DNA of 64,000 nt, from assembly GCA_012931725.1 (NCBI GenBank), contig CM022948.1:68736444-68800443 (forward strand), read 5' to 3'. Below, piece after piece: positions 46,325-59,041 of the stretch. The DNA is from Litsea cubeba. Lineage: Eukaryota; Streptophyta; Magnoliopsida; Laurales; Lauraceae. Each line of letters starts with the position of its first letter. The stretch's first letter is position 1. The notes beneath the pieces are model-generated. The model worked only from the letters and a program-made list of their open reading frames with translations. It searched no databases and was not told the DNA's origin. A program made the translations under genes and the position numbers.

Positions 46325-47988
46325 ACTTTATTATATATTATATATATTAAAGCAAAGGGGGAGGTAGGCTTTTGAGGGTGTCACATCATCCCTAAAAAGT
46401 CTCTCCTTTTAAAGAAATATACATAAAAAATCCACATTAGTTTAAGGTGCCACCTTACTTTGGGCTACTCTTTCTCTCCTAAAACCTCTCATAAGAGATT
46501 TTCATGAACATTTGAATTTGAGTCCTATTTCTTGTCATTATCCAAATTATAAATAAATCTTTACAGTCGGTTTGTTTTATTTTCCTTAGATCTTCAATCA
46601 TCAATGGGTCCCATGTTAATATATGTTTTGTGGGCCGCCCTACCGATGAATTAAATCCAAGTTGTTGCTTCTGTACTTTCCTTTCAGTTTCTTTTCCCAA
46701 ATGGATGGTTCCAGTAGTGGGCACCAGTTCGTATTAAATATATTTCAAGATTGGACTCCCGTATTGGATGAAACCCCAATGGCCTTCTCTTAACCCCTTT
46801 TTTCTAAGAGTGGGCCCCACTGATGGAGGGAGGCAAGCCTGCTGGCCGTTGTCTGGTTTCTTAATTGATGCAAATCAATTAGTGGGCCCCGTACATTTAA
46901 CTTATTTATGCAGTGGGACCCACTCATGAATTAATATAGCTTATTTACTCTCCTTTCAGTTTTTTTCCCCAACTGGATGGTTCCAGTAGTGGGCATCAGT
47001 TCCTATTAAATATATTTCAAGATTGGACTCCAGTATTGGATGAAATCCCAATAGCTTTCTCTTAACCCCTTTTTTCCAAGAGTAGGCCCTACTGATGGAG
47101 GGATGCAAGCCCCGTTGTCTGGTTTCTTAATGGATGCAAATCAATTAGTGGGCCCCGCACATTTAACTTATTTATGCAGTGGGACCCACTCATGGATTAT
47201 GCATAGATATTAGTTTTCTAGGTCAATATATATTTGTAATGGGCAATCATACTGGGTTGGTATCATACACAAGCTTAATTTCTTTGATAATTGTTAGGAT
47301 GTCATTTGTGTGCATATGAGTTAGAACTATTAGAAACATACTATAATAACTCAGATCTATATCCACGTACACTCATCCATGCAATGTACATCTTTTATGC
47401 TTTTTTTCTTCTCTTACACTTGTTCGCCCCCCTCTCTTTCATTTTTTTTTTCATATACTATCAATCATCTGTGGGGGCCAATTGTTCCATCACCATAAAT
47501 CCAGATGTGGTGTGTGGCTCATTGAGGATGAAATCATTTGATTTCCATTTCCTTTCTTCTTATCTTCCCTTTTTTCTTCTTTGGATGCAGAGCCATCAGT
47601 GGGTCCCACACGTTAAAAACATTTCAAGGGTACCCCCACTGATAGATCAAACACGTTAATCTTTTTATCTTTTTCTTTTGGCTCTTTTTAGTAGATGTAG
47701 ATCCATCTGGTTTGTTTTCTTTTCTTATATTTTCAATCGTCAATGGTATAATATACCCATAAATGAGATGGTCGTAATGGTCAATGCATTTAAATTCAAG
47801 GGGTCATCGTGTTATGTAAATTTACTTTACTTTATATTTTTTTCATACATAGAAACTTTTTTAATATTCAAAGATAATAAAAAAATTATTTTATATTTAT
47901 TTTATCTTAACAATATTTCAAAAGAATTCTTAAATTTTAACATATTTTGATTTTTTGCCCCGGCTTAGCATGGGCGCTTGTTGCTAGT
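46325..47988 (+). mobile_element. Helitron-like non-autonomous element
   Basis: The right end carries GCCCCGGCTTAGCATGGGC (a GCCC/GGGC stem, 47957-47975), then GCTTGTTG and CTAG before T (47984-47988), fitting a Helitron 3' end. The left end near 46325 (TTATATATTATATATATTAAAGC..GTGTCACATCATCC) resembles Helitron 5' ends, but no clean TC start is visible. No RepHel gene is present. Confidence 0.45.
46676..47195. repeat. Tandem duplication, about 270-bp unit
   Basis: TTTCAGTTTCTTTTCCC..GGATGGTTCCAGTAGTGGGC to ..CAGTGGGACCCACTCATG occurs twice (46676-46945 and about 46950-47195) with moderate divergence, inside the Helitron-like segment. Confidence 0.85.
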
Positions 47989-48564
47989 TTTAAAAAATGA
48001 CACAAGTTTTAAAACTTTCCAAATTAATCTCTAAGTTATCCAGAAAGTTTTTAATTAAGGGCATTCATCAATTTAAAATTATCCTTCAATTTCTCTATAT
48101 TCTTCTAATTTTCTTCACCAGCATCATCATAGTGATCAAGAACAATCAGCATCCCCATGGAGATCGGCTGCACATGTAGTGGTTGTCAGAACATTGTCAC
48201 GGCTTTAAATGAAGGGTAATTTGAGTATTTTAAGAACATTGAGAGAAAAATTGTCAGAAAATACCTTTAAATGGCCTTGACCGTTTGGCAATTTTCTAGG
48301 TTGGTAAAAGTAATGTAAAGCCTCCATTTTCCAAACAAGGGGTCACATCAAAATTACACATCTTCAAAAATCCTCTCCTTTAAAAAAAAAAAAAACCAAC
48401 CTCCTTTCTCCACTAAAAAAAAAAAAACTCACTTTTTACACAAAAAGTCAAAAAGATTCCCTAACAATTCATTAAAGACAAAAGGAGATTTGACATTTCA
48501 ATGCCCTTAAACACTCAATCCCCAATTTCACTCTGGTACACCTTTTTTTTTTTTACTTTTTTGC
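47989..48564. other. Gene-free DNA
   Basis: No supported gene; A and T runs only. Confidence 0.35.
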
Positions 48565-48984
48565 CACTATAACAATTTGCACTTTTACCAGCATTTTTCA
48601 CGGCACAAACATTAAATGCCGGGGAAAATAAAACTTTTACCGGCGAAAAAGCTTCTTTCGCCAGGAAAATATAGAGTTTTCCCGGTGACAAATTTTCGTT
48701 GCTGAAGGTTCTATTTTTCCCAGTGATTTATTTTTTCCCCAGCAAAGGTCCTATTTTTCCTGGCGATTTGTTTTTTTCGCCGGCAAAGGTCAATGTTTTA
48801 CAAGCAATCTAAATAATTCACCGGCAAATTTCACCCGCCAACTCCACCAAATGTCCGCGCCATTATTTTTCTTCTACCGGCGCATTAATTGCGCCAGGCA
48901 ATGTTTTTTTCTCAATATATTTTTTAAAACATTTTTGCCGACGCACATTGTTATTACTAATGCCTAAAGCCCCAAACCGAATTC

Positions 48985-49480
48985 TCAATCCCTCAGCTCT
49001 CTGACCTTCTCTCGCCCGCCATCCCCTGCATCTCGATCCCTCCATCTCCTTCTCCCTCACGTCGACCTTTGCCCTCTCCTCCATCTCCGAGGCAACTTGC
49101 GCAGAACCCCCGTCTCCTCCATCTCCCGAGCGTAGAACCCCCTTCTCCTCCATCTCGATCACCCTGATCCCATCTCCAAAAACCCCCATCTCCCTCTCCA
49201 TTCCATCTCCATCTCCATCTCCATCTTCTCCCTCCCTGCACGGACCTCCCCATCACACCATTCCTCCCTCACGCCTCACCCTTTTCACACCTCCCCTGCG
49301 TATCAAGCAACTCCATCGCCCATCTCAGAGCCTCCCCTGCGCATCGAACATCTCCATCGCCCATCTAGATCTCTCCTCTATCTCCATTACCTGAGGACGA
49401 TCCCTACCATTCATTAGAAGACCATCTCATCCCTCACCTCTGAGTCTCTCGCATCTCCCTCTACATCTCTCTTGGTGTGC
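48985..49480 (+). promoter_or_regulatory. Pyrimidine-rich CACTA leader
   Basis: An almost continuous CCATCTCC/CCTCTCC-rich strand follows the subterminal repeats. The 55978-60447 element has a similar CT-rich block at the same relative position (56270-56560). It is probably the transposon's promoter or 5' UTR; a donor-like CCCAG|GTAAAAG occurs at about 50007. Confidence 0.4.
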
Positions 49481-49481
49481 C

Positions 49482-49978
49482 ACCTCCTCCAGTGGCGGAC
49501 TCACCTTATGCGGACATGGGGCAGTCGCCCCAGGTCTGATCCAAAAGATGTTAAAAGTTGTATGGGTCATGAACCCCATTCTTATAAAAGTAATCGCCCA
49601 CCTCAGGTCTCGAAAACCCGTCGCTCTCGGTCTCGGAGATCTCCCGAACAAAAAAATCTTAAAACCCTTTGCTCAATCGTTCTCCTTCTTCCATTTCAAG
49701 CTCATGCAGTTCAGTCTCTACACAATAGTATAGTATAAATATCCGCCCTCTCACCATACCTTTACACAATATGTGGGGAAGCAATATGTTTAATGGTAGT
49801 GGGATATGAGTTCTTTATATTTAATTTTTCAAAAAAATAAAAATAAAAATAATGTCTTTAAACCATGTAATAAGTGGAGATTATTGGTAGTTGGTATTGG
49901 TTTTGACCTTTTTTATTTTTAATTGACAATCGTCTACCCCACCCAAACGAGAATCCTGTGTCCACCACTGACCTCCTC
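49482..49978. mobile_element. hAT-type MITE with 8-bp TSD
   Basis: The element is 49490-49970 (481 bp), starting CAGTGGCGGAC and ending GTCCACCACTG (TIR with one or two mismatches). It is flanked by an exact 8-bp duplication, ACCTCCTC, at 49482-49489 and 49971-49978. There is no transposase. Confidence 0.9.
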
Positions 49979-51575
49979 TGTTATTTTCTCTCCGGCATCT
50001 CCCAGGTAAAAGTATATTCTAGAAGCTATTTGTTTGTCATGTATTATTCATTTGCTTGGATGGTTGTCCCATTTTCTGTAATCTTATTTAGACAAGAATG
50101 GTGTTGCTATATTGGATATTAAGATGAATGAAAGATAGGGCTTTAGCCTTCTTATGATTCCTTTGGTTTTTATTTTGAAAAACTTCCTCTCCTGGTGTAT
50201 ATTATGGATCATGAGTTTGGAAAGCACAGTGAAACTTGAGTGACAATTGTAATGTTACTTGCAGCACTAGAAATCAGAGTTGATGCTTCTTAGATTTGCC
50301 TAATTTTGATGTTTTTGTTTGGACCGCTCCATTTGATATTCTCATTTTATGTTGCTACCCTCTATTACCTGCCTCACAAAAGTTCCAGTTTTGATATGTA
50401 ATTGCTTAATACCCTCTTATATCAGACTGAATCACAAACCTAACAGATCACATGAAATAAAAAATGTAAACTTAATACTCAATAAGATATACTTTCAGTA
50501 GCCAAAAGTTACTTTGATGAGTCTTAATGTATCAAATTTTGCCAGGGTTCCAAATTCCAAGGAAGAGGACGCAATTTCTCCGAGCATACAGACCATTAAG
50601 CTTTGATAAACATTTTCCATTTTGTAGGTTTCCTTGACGTGTTGAGAGAGTGAATTCTGAACTCTATATGAAGATTCATTTCAGATATGTTTCATTCTGT
50701 GCATAGAGAGACATACCCCCTTATATTCCTAGTAATATCGATCGATGGCACCATCAACTTGGAAAACTTCATAAACACCTTTTCGGTATAAAAAGAACAA
50801 GAAAAATATTTTGGCTATTAACCACAGAACATCAAGGCAGCACTGTAAATCTCATCCTCCTTCCTTTCATTTATTCTTGTACTATATCCATTTTCCAGAT
50901 CCCCCACCAAAATAGCCAATCTATAGTTCAACATACCTAGATGCTTTGAATTTTGTGTTTCGTTTTGTATTTGGGTTGATTTAATTTCTACTGCAAACGT
51001 GAGAAGAAACCCTACAAATATATATCTTATTCATATTAAATCTGAAAAAAAAAGGAAATACTATTAAAAAAATTTACAAATAAAAACCTTTGTTTATTTT
51101 GAATGTCACTCCTCCTTGAGTGTACTTATTTTGACCTTCCCAAACAATCTACTTGAAGTTTGAGATTAGCACTCATTTTTTATCCACTTGGCTTGGTTTT
51201 GAAAATAAAACTTACCCTTCGTTTTTTTATTTTGAAATCTGAATATCCCAAAATTTTGTTTTCAAGTTTTTTTCATAATTTTTTGTTTTAATGAAAAAAG
51301 TCCAAAACAAAATATCAAACTATAGGACCAATATTTCATCCCATTTGTAAAGGTTTTAGCTTTAACAGATACAGTGCTTGAAATTGTCTTTAAGAAGTCA
51401 TGGGCAGGGATCAAATGGCTTGCACAAGGAATGTCTAATACAAGGAATTTATAAAATGAATGGTTTGGATTTCAAAGGGTAGGCCCTAACCCCTATGTAT
51501 GTCAAATTAGATTGTTTAGAAAACTTATGAATATACCTAACCAAATGCACCATGGATTAGATATCTTTTGGCATT
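49979..51575. other. CACTA interior without recognisable genes
   Basis: AT-rich sequence with no conserved frame. It is most likely a leader intron or filler of the outer CACTA element. Confidence 0.35.
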
Positions 51576-52507
51576 ATACCTGTGTGGGGAGATTTTTAAA
51601 ACTCCAGGATTATGCTAATCACGGCTGTAAGATGGGATTAAGCGTTCTCATGTGTCTCCCGCGTGCCATCCATGTGGCACCAGACTCCCCTCGGTTGCCG
51701 GGACGGAGGCCCCTGCCGAGATCAGGCAGACTCTGGCAGCTAGCACCGAGGTCGGCTACTAGGCGCCCACCTCGCCTAAAGAGCTTGACCCCGGCCAAAG
51801 GAGCCGGGGAGGAGGACGAAGTAAGGAAGAGTCCCCACTCGCGCCCCACGCCCGCCACGCCATCAGGCACGTGGCACAGTAGGGGCGCATGCCAGTGGAA
51901 CAGATGCGACATCCAGCCGTCCATAATCTTTGCCAAATCCCTGATCAGGCGGCATCCAGCGGCTGAGCCCAAATCAGGACAAGGCCTGAGGATGGACCCG
52001 ATGGGACTTCTACCGCCAAAGGCGCCCAACAAGATCTGGCCCAACATGACACGCATTAAATGCAGTATGGGCTAATCCGACCGGCATTAAATGCAATGTG
52101 GGCTGAAATGGACCATATTTATTACTTTGTGCGCTGATCGGACCCCCATTTAATGAATGGTGGGCTGACATGATGACGCCCCTAGGCATGCCAGGACGTC
52201 ATCATAAGCCTCCCCCATGCAACGTAGGCCTCTTCCTCTATAAGAGGAGGAGCGATCTCCATTACAGCTATGTACATCTAAAACAAGAGAGTTGTTACTC
52301 TGCCTCTCTTCTTCCTCTCCTTCCTTTGTTCCAGTTCATTCACTGACTTAGGCATCGGAGAGCATTGTGCCGCCCAGGCCAGGGTCCTCTGACCGTTTGC
52401 TCTTCCCTTTCAGGCTAGGAGGCAGCAGATCATCTTCTCACGTTTGGATAAGTCCTGTAAGGCATCCTAAGTATTGTGGGTCATAATTTTCCTGCACCTA
52501 CAATACC
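51576..52507. mobile_element. Solo LTR with 5-bp TSD
   Basis: The LTR is 51581-52502 (922 bp), from TGTGTGGGGAG to ..TGCACCTACA. It is flanked by an exact duplication, ATACC, at 51576-51580 and 52503-52507. Inside are a TATA word (CTCTATAAGAGG, about 52237) and a gypsy-like 3' part (TGACTTAGGCATCGGAG, 52343). It is GC-rich in 51650-52000. No internal retroviral sequence adjoins it. Confidence 0.9.
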
Positions 52508-52955
52508 CCATCAAGATTCAAGACAACCCCATCAAGACAAACAGACATGGGTGGTGTCTACTGTGGATTACAACTATAGAAGAGAGCATTTATGATAAGA
52601 AAGATATTTTTAAATTTTACTTTTCTAAATAATAGTTTATATATGTTTCAGAAGCAGTTTTCTTGAGGATTCTACTTAGGCATTTTCCTCATACAATCTT
52701 AAAAACCTGATGGAAGATTTTCGTGCCATCAATGGGTGTTTCTCAACATTTCAACATGCGTATTTACTTCTACCATAACTTAGAAAAAAGGATTCCATGC
52801 AAGAGAAAAATAAGATTAGTTTACAACCATGAAATAGCTACCTATGCATTTTAGGCATAGACTATTGTTTTGTTTTTCTTATATTTGAGTTCTTCTTTTT
52901 TCTAAGTTTTTATTTTTCCTTTTTGCACTTATTTTATATCATCTATTGGTTGAAA
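52508..52955. other. CACTA interior, no gene
   Basis: A short stretch between the two solo LTRs with no recognisable coding sequence. Confidence 0.35.
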
Positions 52956-55799
52956 TTGAGTGTAAGGTCACCGACCTTACTGGGTCGGTTGGGCCCAATA
53001 GTAGGCCCGTTAACCCGTTTATCTTGCTATTATTATAATTAATTGTATTATTAGATATTTAGGTGGTTTATATCTTGAGCGAGTTTCTTTTAGCATTGAA
53101 ATAGTTTCTGCAAGGTTTCGTGTGATTTTCGAGGGTGTTTAACCCTAGCAGTGGGTGGTTTGCAATTTAAGAAAAATTGAGCTTTTTTGAAAATCGCCGT
53201 GAATTTTGGGTTCGTTGGAAAGGTCTCGTCCCGCTGATCATTTCTGTCTCTTGGCTCGTCTTGATCCGACGATAAAAAATCATTCAAGTGGCTCATTCCT
53301 TCACTGTACCCACGTAAGGGCAAATCATCATTTTTTCCCTTACCTTCTTATTAAGCAAGGATTTACCCTAATCGTTTCATTTTCTAATCCCTAGAACGAA
53401 AGCTCCAGTAACCCCCTTCTTCTTCCTCATCTTCTCAAAGTTCCATAATTCTACTTGGGAAGATCATCCTCGAAGATCCAAACTGCATATCTTCATCCTC
53501 TCGATCTCCTCTTTCCATTGATATCAGTTGGTAAGCCTTTTTCCTATCATCACCTTTACAGTCTTCTTCTCTTTTGTTTAGATTTTGGTTTGATCTTGAT
53601 AGTTTCATTTCTTTCCTTCTCCTTTGCATTTTAGGTTGTGTTTGATTAGGTTAGATTGGTGGATTTCGTGGTAAAAGGCTTCTCCTCGAGCTTATTCCCA
53701 TTTTTATTTTATTTCTACCATCTTCTTCTTCGTGGTTGAGGCAAGTAGATTTGCATTTTATAATTAAACATGTGTGTATTTTTTCCATTAATTGGCTATG
53801 CTTTCATGTTAGAATTTCCTAATTCCAAGCATGTTTCTAATATTGATTTGGGGGTTAACATGCTACATTAGGTGTTGAGATTTTGAGTTGGATTAATTTT
53901 TAAATTGGTAGCCCTAGATGTTTCTAACCTGCTAGAATATATGCGAATGATGAATGTGGTGAATTGGGAGCATGGAGACTCATTTTCTACAGGTGTAGCA
54001 ATGAAATGGCATGAGGATACAGAGGGTAGAAACCCATTTTCGGGGTTACAGTCCGCTATCCAATCGATCAGTCGCACTGTGCGATCGATCGGACAAGAAA
54101 CATGCCCCATTTAACTGAGGTCAGCCATTGTCCAATTGATCAAACATGGTGCACTAACTGGGGGTTGTTCAGTGCCGATCGATCGGATTCGGTCTAATCG
54201 ATCGGAGGGTGATTACTTGGCTGGATATGACAATTTAAGCCTTTGTTACATTTAATTCGTCCGTTGGATTTCTACATGTAATGTATCGATGACAAGCCCT
54301 TGAGATGTAGAATCCAATGGTTCTAGTTTCATTATTATCGGAGATCGAAAAGTGATGTAAATACTCAGATGAATGATCCAGTTCATTTTTTTATTGAAAA
54401 TGAGACTGTTAACCTAAGTTTGGACCTTAGGTGTTGGAACCCACGAACGTACTCTCACATGACCATTATTGGGGATAAAAATCGAAGCATGCGGCTTGGT
54501 GTGCTTCGATGAATTGTCTAGGTATTCGTATATTACGCATGGTATAATTGAATGCATATGGAACTGAATCAATCGATGCTCAACATGAATGTACACTAAG
54601 AGATTTCACTAAAAGCATCGTTGATCCAATTTCCACACGCACTCCGTTAGAACATGTGCGGTACAGGGATGACACCACTTGCCTAGGTTTGGATTGTAAT
54701 TACTCCTTGAGTTGTGAATTGTATCCGTTGTTATCGATCCTTGTATACTCTCTTGGCATAACACACCTAACTCATTATGTAACGTAAATTCTTGTAGAAC
54801 TAGGATATGGACCTGACTTAGAGTGTACCTTAAGAACCGTGTGTCATGTATTTGATAAACATGCCTGGCTAGCGCGTAAGGGATTAACATGTGGTTGACT
54901 TGTCTTGTATTATTTTGAATAAGATAATCCCTACGAGCATGTCTTGTGTGTTTAGCTAGCCAGACTTTCTTATCTTGTTTTCCCTCGTGTGAACTCCACT
55001 ACATTATAATTACCCGATTACAGTGGGATTCACTATAAAAAGGTTTGCATGTCATAGCCAACTGCAATTTGGGATTTTATTGATGGACCGGCTACTCGGA
55101 TATCGGGGTGGGCAGTCGGCATAGGACGACGTCCGATGCTTTGAATAGCCGGGAGGGGGCTAAGACCGTACTGCTATTCCCGGGACCAAGAGCAAGGATC
55201 CCCATGAACTCGGACTTTGGTATTAGTAGTCTTCATGATTGGATTGTTACATATACCCCGTGAGGTGGATAGGACATCCTCGGAGTCTCCCTCTTGATAC
55301 TTGCAGTGCATTTAATGGATAGTGGCATGGTTTAAAACCGATATGATATCGGTATCATCGTGGATATCGGTCCGTCGCGGTCGTTGCGGTGTGAATTTTT
55401 TTTTAATAAAAAAAATTGCAAAAATATCCAAAAAATCCAGAATATTAGAAAATACTGGAAAACAATATTTTTTTCCATTAGTAACAATAATAAATTAAAA
55501 TCTCAGTCAACTTAAGTTATGAGTCTTATCTGTGTCGTTGTTCGCTTTCTTCTCCAGTATTTCATATAATACAACCATTATTGATGCTCATCATCAATTT
55601 ATTAGTGTAAAATATAAGAAAATAAATATAACATATCATTCATAATTTAATACTAACTCAATCATCAAATAAGTTGTGAAATTCATAACCATGAAGATAA
55701 CATATTAAAATCTAAAACATGATAGTAAGATAGATAAATCATAGAGTACTTGGGCATCAAAAGGTTCATAGTTTACCTGAAATTAGAGGGGACTAGAGA

Positions 55800-55977
55800 G
55801 TAGAAACTAGAGAGAGATTGATGAGTACGAGTGTATAACAGATTGACAACCTAATTCCAAGTAGAGTGTCGCTCAGGCTCAATATAATCATCATCATTTC
55901 TTCGGTATTGGTTAAAAAGATATGCTCCATACTGTTGCGCAGCACTACCATACACATGACCATATTCAGATTGTTCA
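55800..55977 (-). pseudogene. Captured or transposon-derived reading frame, C-terminal part
   Basis: On the minus strand this reads E-Y-G-H-V-Y-G-S-A-A-Q-Q-Y-G, then R-R-N-D-D-D-Y-I-E-P-E-R-H-S, ending near 55850. It is the continuation of the frame at 60448-60677: the CACTA element split one Tyr/Ser/Gln-rich protein in two. The style resembles C-terminal tails of plant hAT-type or DUF659 transposase-like proteins, but I cannot name it firmly. Confidence 0.45.
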
Positions 55978-56821
55978 CACTACAAGAAAATACATTTTTA
56001 GCGGCGGACTTATAGTGGCGGCCAATAAAATTCGTCACTATAAGATACTTATAACGGCGGCCAAAGCTGATCCGTCGCTGTTACACAATTTCTAAGATAC
56101 TTGTACCGGCGGTCAGGGCTACGACCGTCGCTAAAAAACATTCATCTAAGGGCGCGAAGGATGTGCGGGTAATTTTTTATTTTTACCGACAGTCAGGTGT
56201 TGGCTGCCGCTACAAATTGTTTGTAGTGGCGGCCATTAGTGGCCCCCGACGGTAAAAGTGTGATACCTAAAATCAATCCCACTCGAGTTTCTCTCTTCTC
56301 ACGGTCTCTCACTCTTAACAGTGCCGGAACACTGCTCACTGGAACCCTCTCTGCCCTCTCATTCTCTCGCTCATCTCTCCCCTGCGCAGCCCTCCATCTC
56401 TTGACCTCCTTCATTTCTCTGCCCTCTCCTTCTCTCTCACACCATCCCTCTCATCCGATCCCTCTTCTCTCTCACGCCATCCCTCTTCTCTCACTCATCC
56501 TTCCTCTCCATTCGAAAACCCCCAAATCTCCAACCCTTACCCTCTCCATTCGAAAACCCCCAAATCAAAAGTGTTTCAAACCATTTATGGACTCTCTCTC
56601 GGTTTCTAGGCAACATAAAACAAAACTCAGGTTTTAGGTATGCAAATTTTATTCTCAGATTGCATGTTCTGTAAATCATTTGGTTTTTTCTTCTCGGGTA
56701 TTTCATTTGGGCACATCTGGTTTTGTTTTGTTTTTTTAAGTCCTTTTCTGTGTTTTGTTGATGGAATGTGGGTAGGAAGGAAATTTGGGTTGGTGGGTGA
56801 TTCTCTGCTGAAGAAGATTCT

Positions 56822-57073
56822 AGTATGGTAATTGGTTTGCCTGGCCGAGTTTTACTTGGGAGGTTGCCTGAGTGGACGCCGGATGTGCGGTATTTTAGCA
56901 GTGAGGAGTATCCACGTGTTAATTTTGCTCAGCGGTATGATGGTCGTGGTACCCTTGCGCTTCCTGTTTTCGAGAGAGGGAGTCAGGCTTCCTTGGGTGT
57001 TGTGGAAGTTGTGATGACCACCCAAAATATCGATTATCATCCAGAGCTTGAAAATATATGCAATGCTCTCCAG
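56822..57073 (+). pseudogene. Captured NIN-like protein (NLP) exon, GAF-like region
   Basis: An 83-residue open frame reads G-L-P-G-R-V-L-L-G-R-L-P-E-W-T-P-D-V, then E-E-Y-P-R-V-N and R-G-T-L-A-L-P-V-F-E-R-G-S, then L-G-V-V-E-V-V-M-T-T-Q, ending at CTCCAG|GTCTGG. This is the conserved GAF-like N-terminal domain of NIN-like nitrate-response transcription factors. The preceding TTCTAG acceptor and this donor show that genomic DNA with introns was captured. The exon has no stop, so it could still be translated in a chimeric transcript, but the rest of the protein is missing. Confidence 0.85.
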
Positions 57074-57762
57074 GTCTGGTTCTTTTCTTTACTCCTAATT
57101 ATTCAATCTTGCAGTTCATGACTTCATGGTGCATTTGCATTTGGAATAGAAGTTAGAAAAACAGTACTTAGAAAAACAGTACTCTTACTGATCTGGATTT
57201 GGATTCTCACGCTGCTCCAAACACACAGCAGAACAACTGACCATCTGCTTTGCCTAATATTCGAACCTATAGCAACTAGGGGTGCAAGATTATATATGTT
57301 TTAACCATGTGGAGATTTAAATCTAGGCAGGTTTTGGATGCTTGGAGACCCAAACTCGACTTACCTGTTGTATGCCTGAAATAAGAACATTTCTATGCCT
57401 GAAAATAAAGAACATTTCTGTGGGAATGAACATAGAGCCTGAGGTACAATTCAAGGCGCTCATTGTCACAATTATGAAGTTACCAGTTCAATTCAGCTTA
57501 CTTAAACCCCTAACAATGGGAAAAAGAAATAAAAGAAAATAGAAGTAAAGTTGAATATAGAATCACATCTGCCCACAGATTAACAGCCAGTATGGTATTA
57601 AATTTTGTTTAAGGTCATTCCTACGGCATCCACATGTTTGAATTTGTTGCAACTATCAGAAATGGGTATAACATCTTCAGGTTAGGGGCAAATTTTAGAA
57701 GTGTTAAAATGAGTCTTTTCCTAGTTTTTCCTTTGCACTGAAATTTAAATGAAATCATTCAG

Positions 57763-58034
57763 GGGATTTCCAGTGTCATTCAGGCACAAGAGAAGGGCAA
57801 AAGTGTTTTGCATCCTGCTTCTCTGTCATTGGAATTTCAGGAGCAGGAGTCAGAGAAATATAATGTTACCAGTCATTGGGATCCTGCTGAGGTGGACTTA
57901 CACTCTGGCAAACCTAGAATTGAGAATGCTCGGAATGAAACAGAGAAGTCACGATAAAATCAGAGAAAACTGTCAGGCTAGATGTCCTTTGGCAATTGCA
58001 GGGAGCCTGAAGGATGCTGCAAAGAGTATTGGAG
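57763..58034 (+). pseudogene. Captured NLP exon reaching into the RWP-RK domain
   Basis: Bounded by TTCAG|GGGATT and TTGGAG|GTAAGT. It reads G-I-S-S-V-I-Q-A-Q-E-K-G-K, then H-W-D-P-A-E-V, then, with frame breaks near 57951 and 57990, E-K-T-V-R-L-D-V-L and G-S-L-K-D-A-A-K-S-I-G, the start of the RWP-RK DNA-binding domain. The exons normally lying between the GAF-like part and this one are absent. Indels and an in-frame TAA inactivate it. Confidence 0.8.
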
Positions 58035-58981
58035 GTAAGTTGCATACTATAAAAGTAAGGTCCTTGTATTCTTTTTTGTTAGCACAGTGAACTATTTGTA
58101 GTGTATTTGTACTCTTCTTTTCCCTTTGAGAAGAGGAGTTTGGTTCATAATTTCATTTTGTATTTTAAGCTATTTTGCGTAAGCAAGACTGGTGCAAGTG
58201 TTGGTGCCCGACTTGGTGAACCAAAAAGCATAAAAATATTCAAGTACTTGGAAATACGTATTAATCTGTTTAGATATATAATATATATTTTTTTCCCCTC
58301 TAGAGTTTCAGCGTTAAGATGTTCTATGGTGGGATTAGTCACGGATTAGATAATTCTAGTGTCATATTTGCCTTACAACACAATAACTGAAAAAGCTTGA
58401 GTGCACATGAGAAAGAGGAGAGAAGAATGAGACATGATTCTTTAATAAGTGGGTTTTGTGTGTGTTTTTTCCTATTTTAAACCTTTTTTTTTTTTGAATG
58501 GGCATGTATATATCTTACCCCATACCCTTGAGTTGTATTGCAGCTCATTGTATTCATGTCATATAGTTCATTTCTCTGTAGCTATTTTATGGGCACTGAA
58601 TTTAATGGAAAAAATAGTTATAGTGATCACCTTCTCTGTAGCTATTGAATGAAACTTTCAGATATTCATTTCTATCTCATTGTCTCATTACCTCTGTCAA
58701 CAAACTGCTATGAACTGAATGACCATTGGCTGAACTGCTATGATGCTTTGCTTCTTCCTCCATGACGAGAATCTTAAAAACATTGATGATTTTTTTTGGT
58801 TATGTGTAGGTTGCAGTGTTAGGATTCACATTTTCAATAAAAGAACTCTAACTTTAAATGACTTAGCTGTTTGATAACTCTTAAATTTTCTTCTTTGCAA
58901 TGGAAATCTTATGAATTTGTTATTATAACCTTATTCAGTTGCCTCTATAAAGCTAATGGATTTGGCAATACTGTATAACAG

Positions 58982-59041
58982 GAAAAGAGTGGTGTCCCTC
59001 TTGTTGCACATGAAAAGTTTTCAGAACCCAGGGAGGTGGAG
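58982..59041 (+). pseudogene. Possible third captured exon
   Basis: Sixty bases (20 open codons) lie between ATAACAG and a G|GTATAT donor-like site, reading E-K-S-G-V-P-L-V, then H-E-K-F-S-E-P. Intron-like DNA surrounds it. I do not recognise the source; it may be a further piece of the NLP locus or chance. Confidence 0.3.

Noticed and set aside
48863..49256. Minus-strand Gly/Arg/Glu-rich frames
   Set aside because: Low-complexity translation of the CT-rich CACTA leader.
51512..52075. 187-residue open frame on the plus strand (and 145 residues on the minus strand)
   Set aside because: It begins outside and runs into a solo LTR with exact TSD; GC-rich LTR sequence produces long chance frames. 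No conserved motif.
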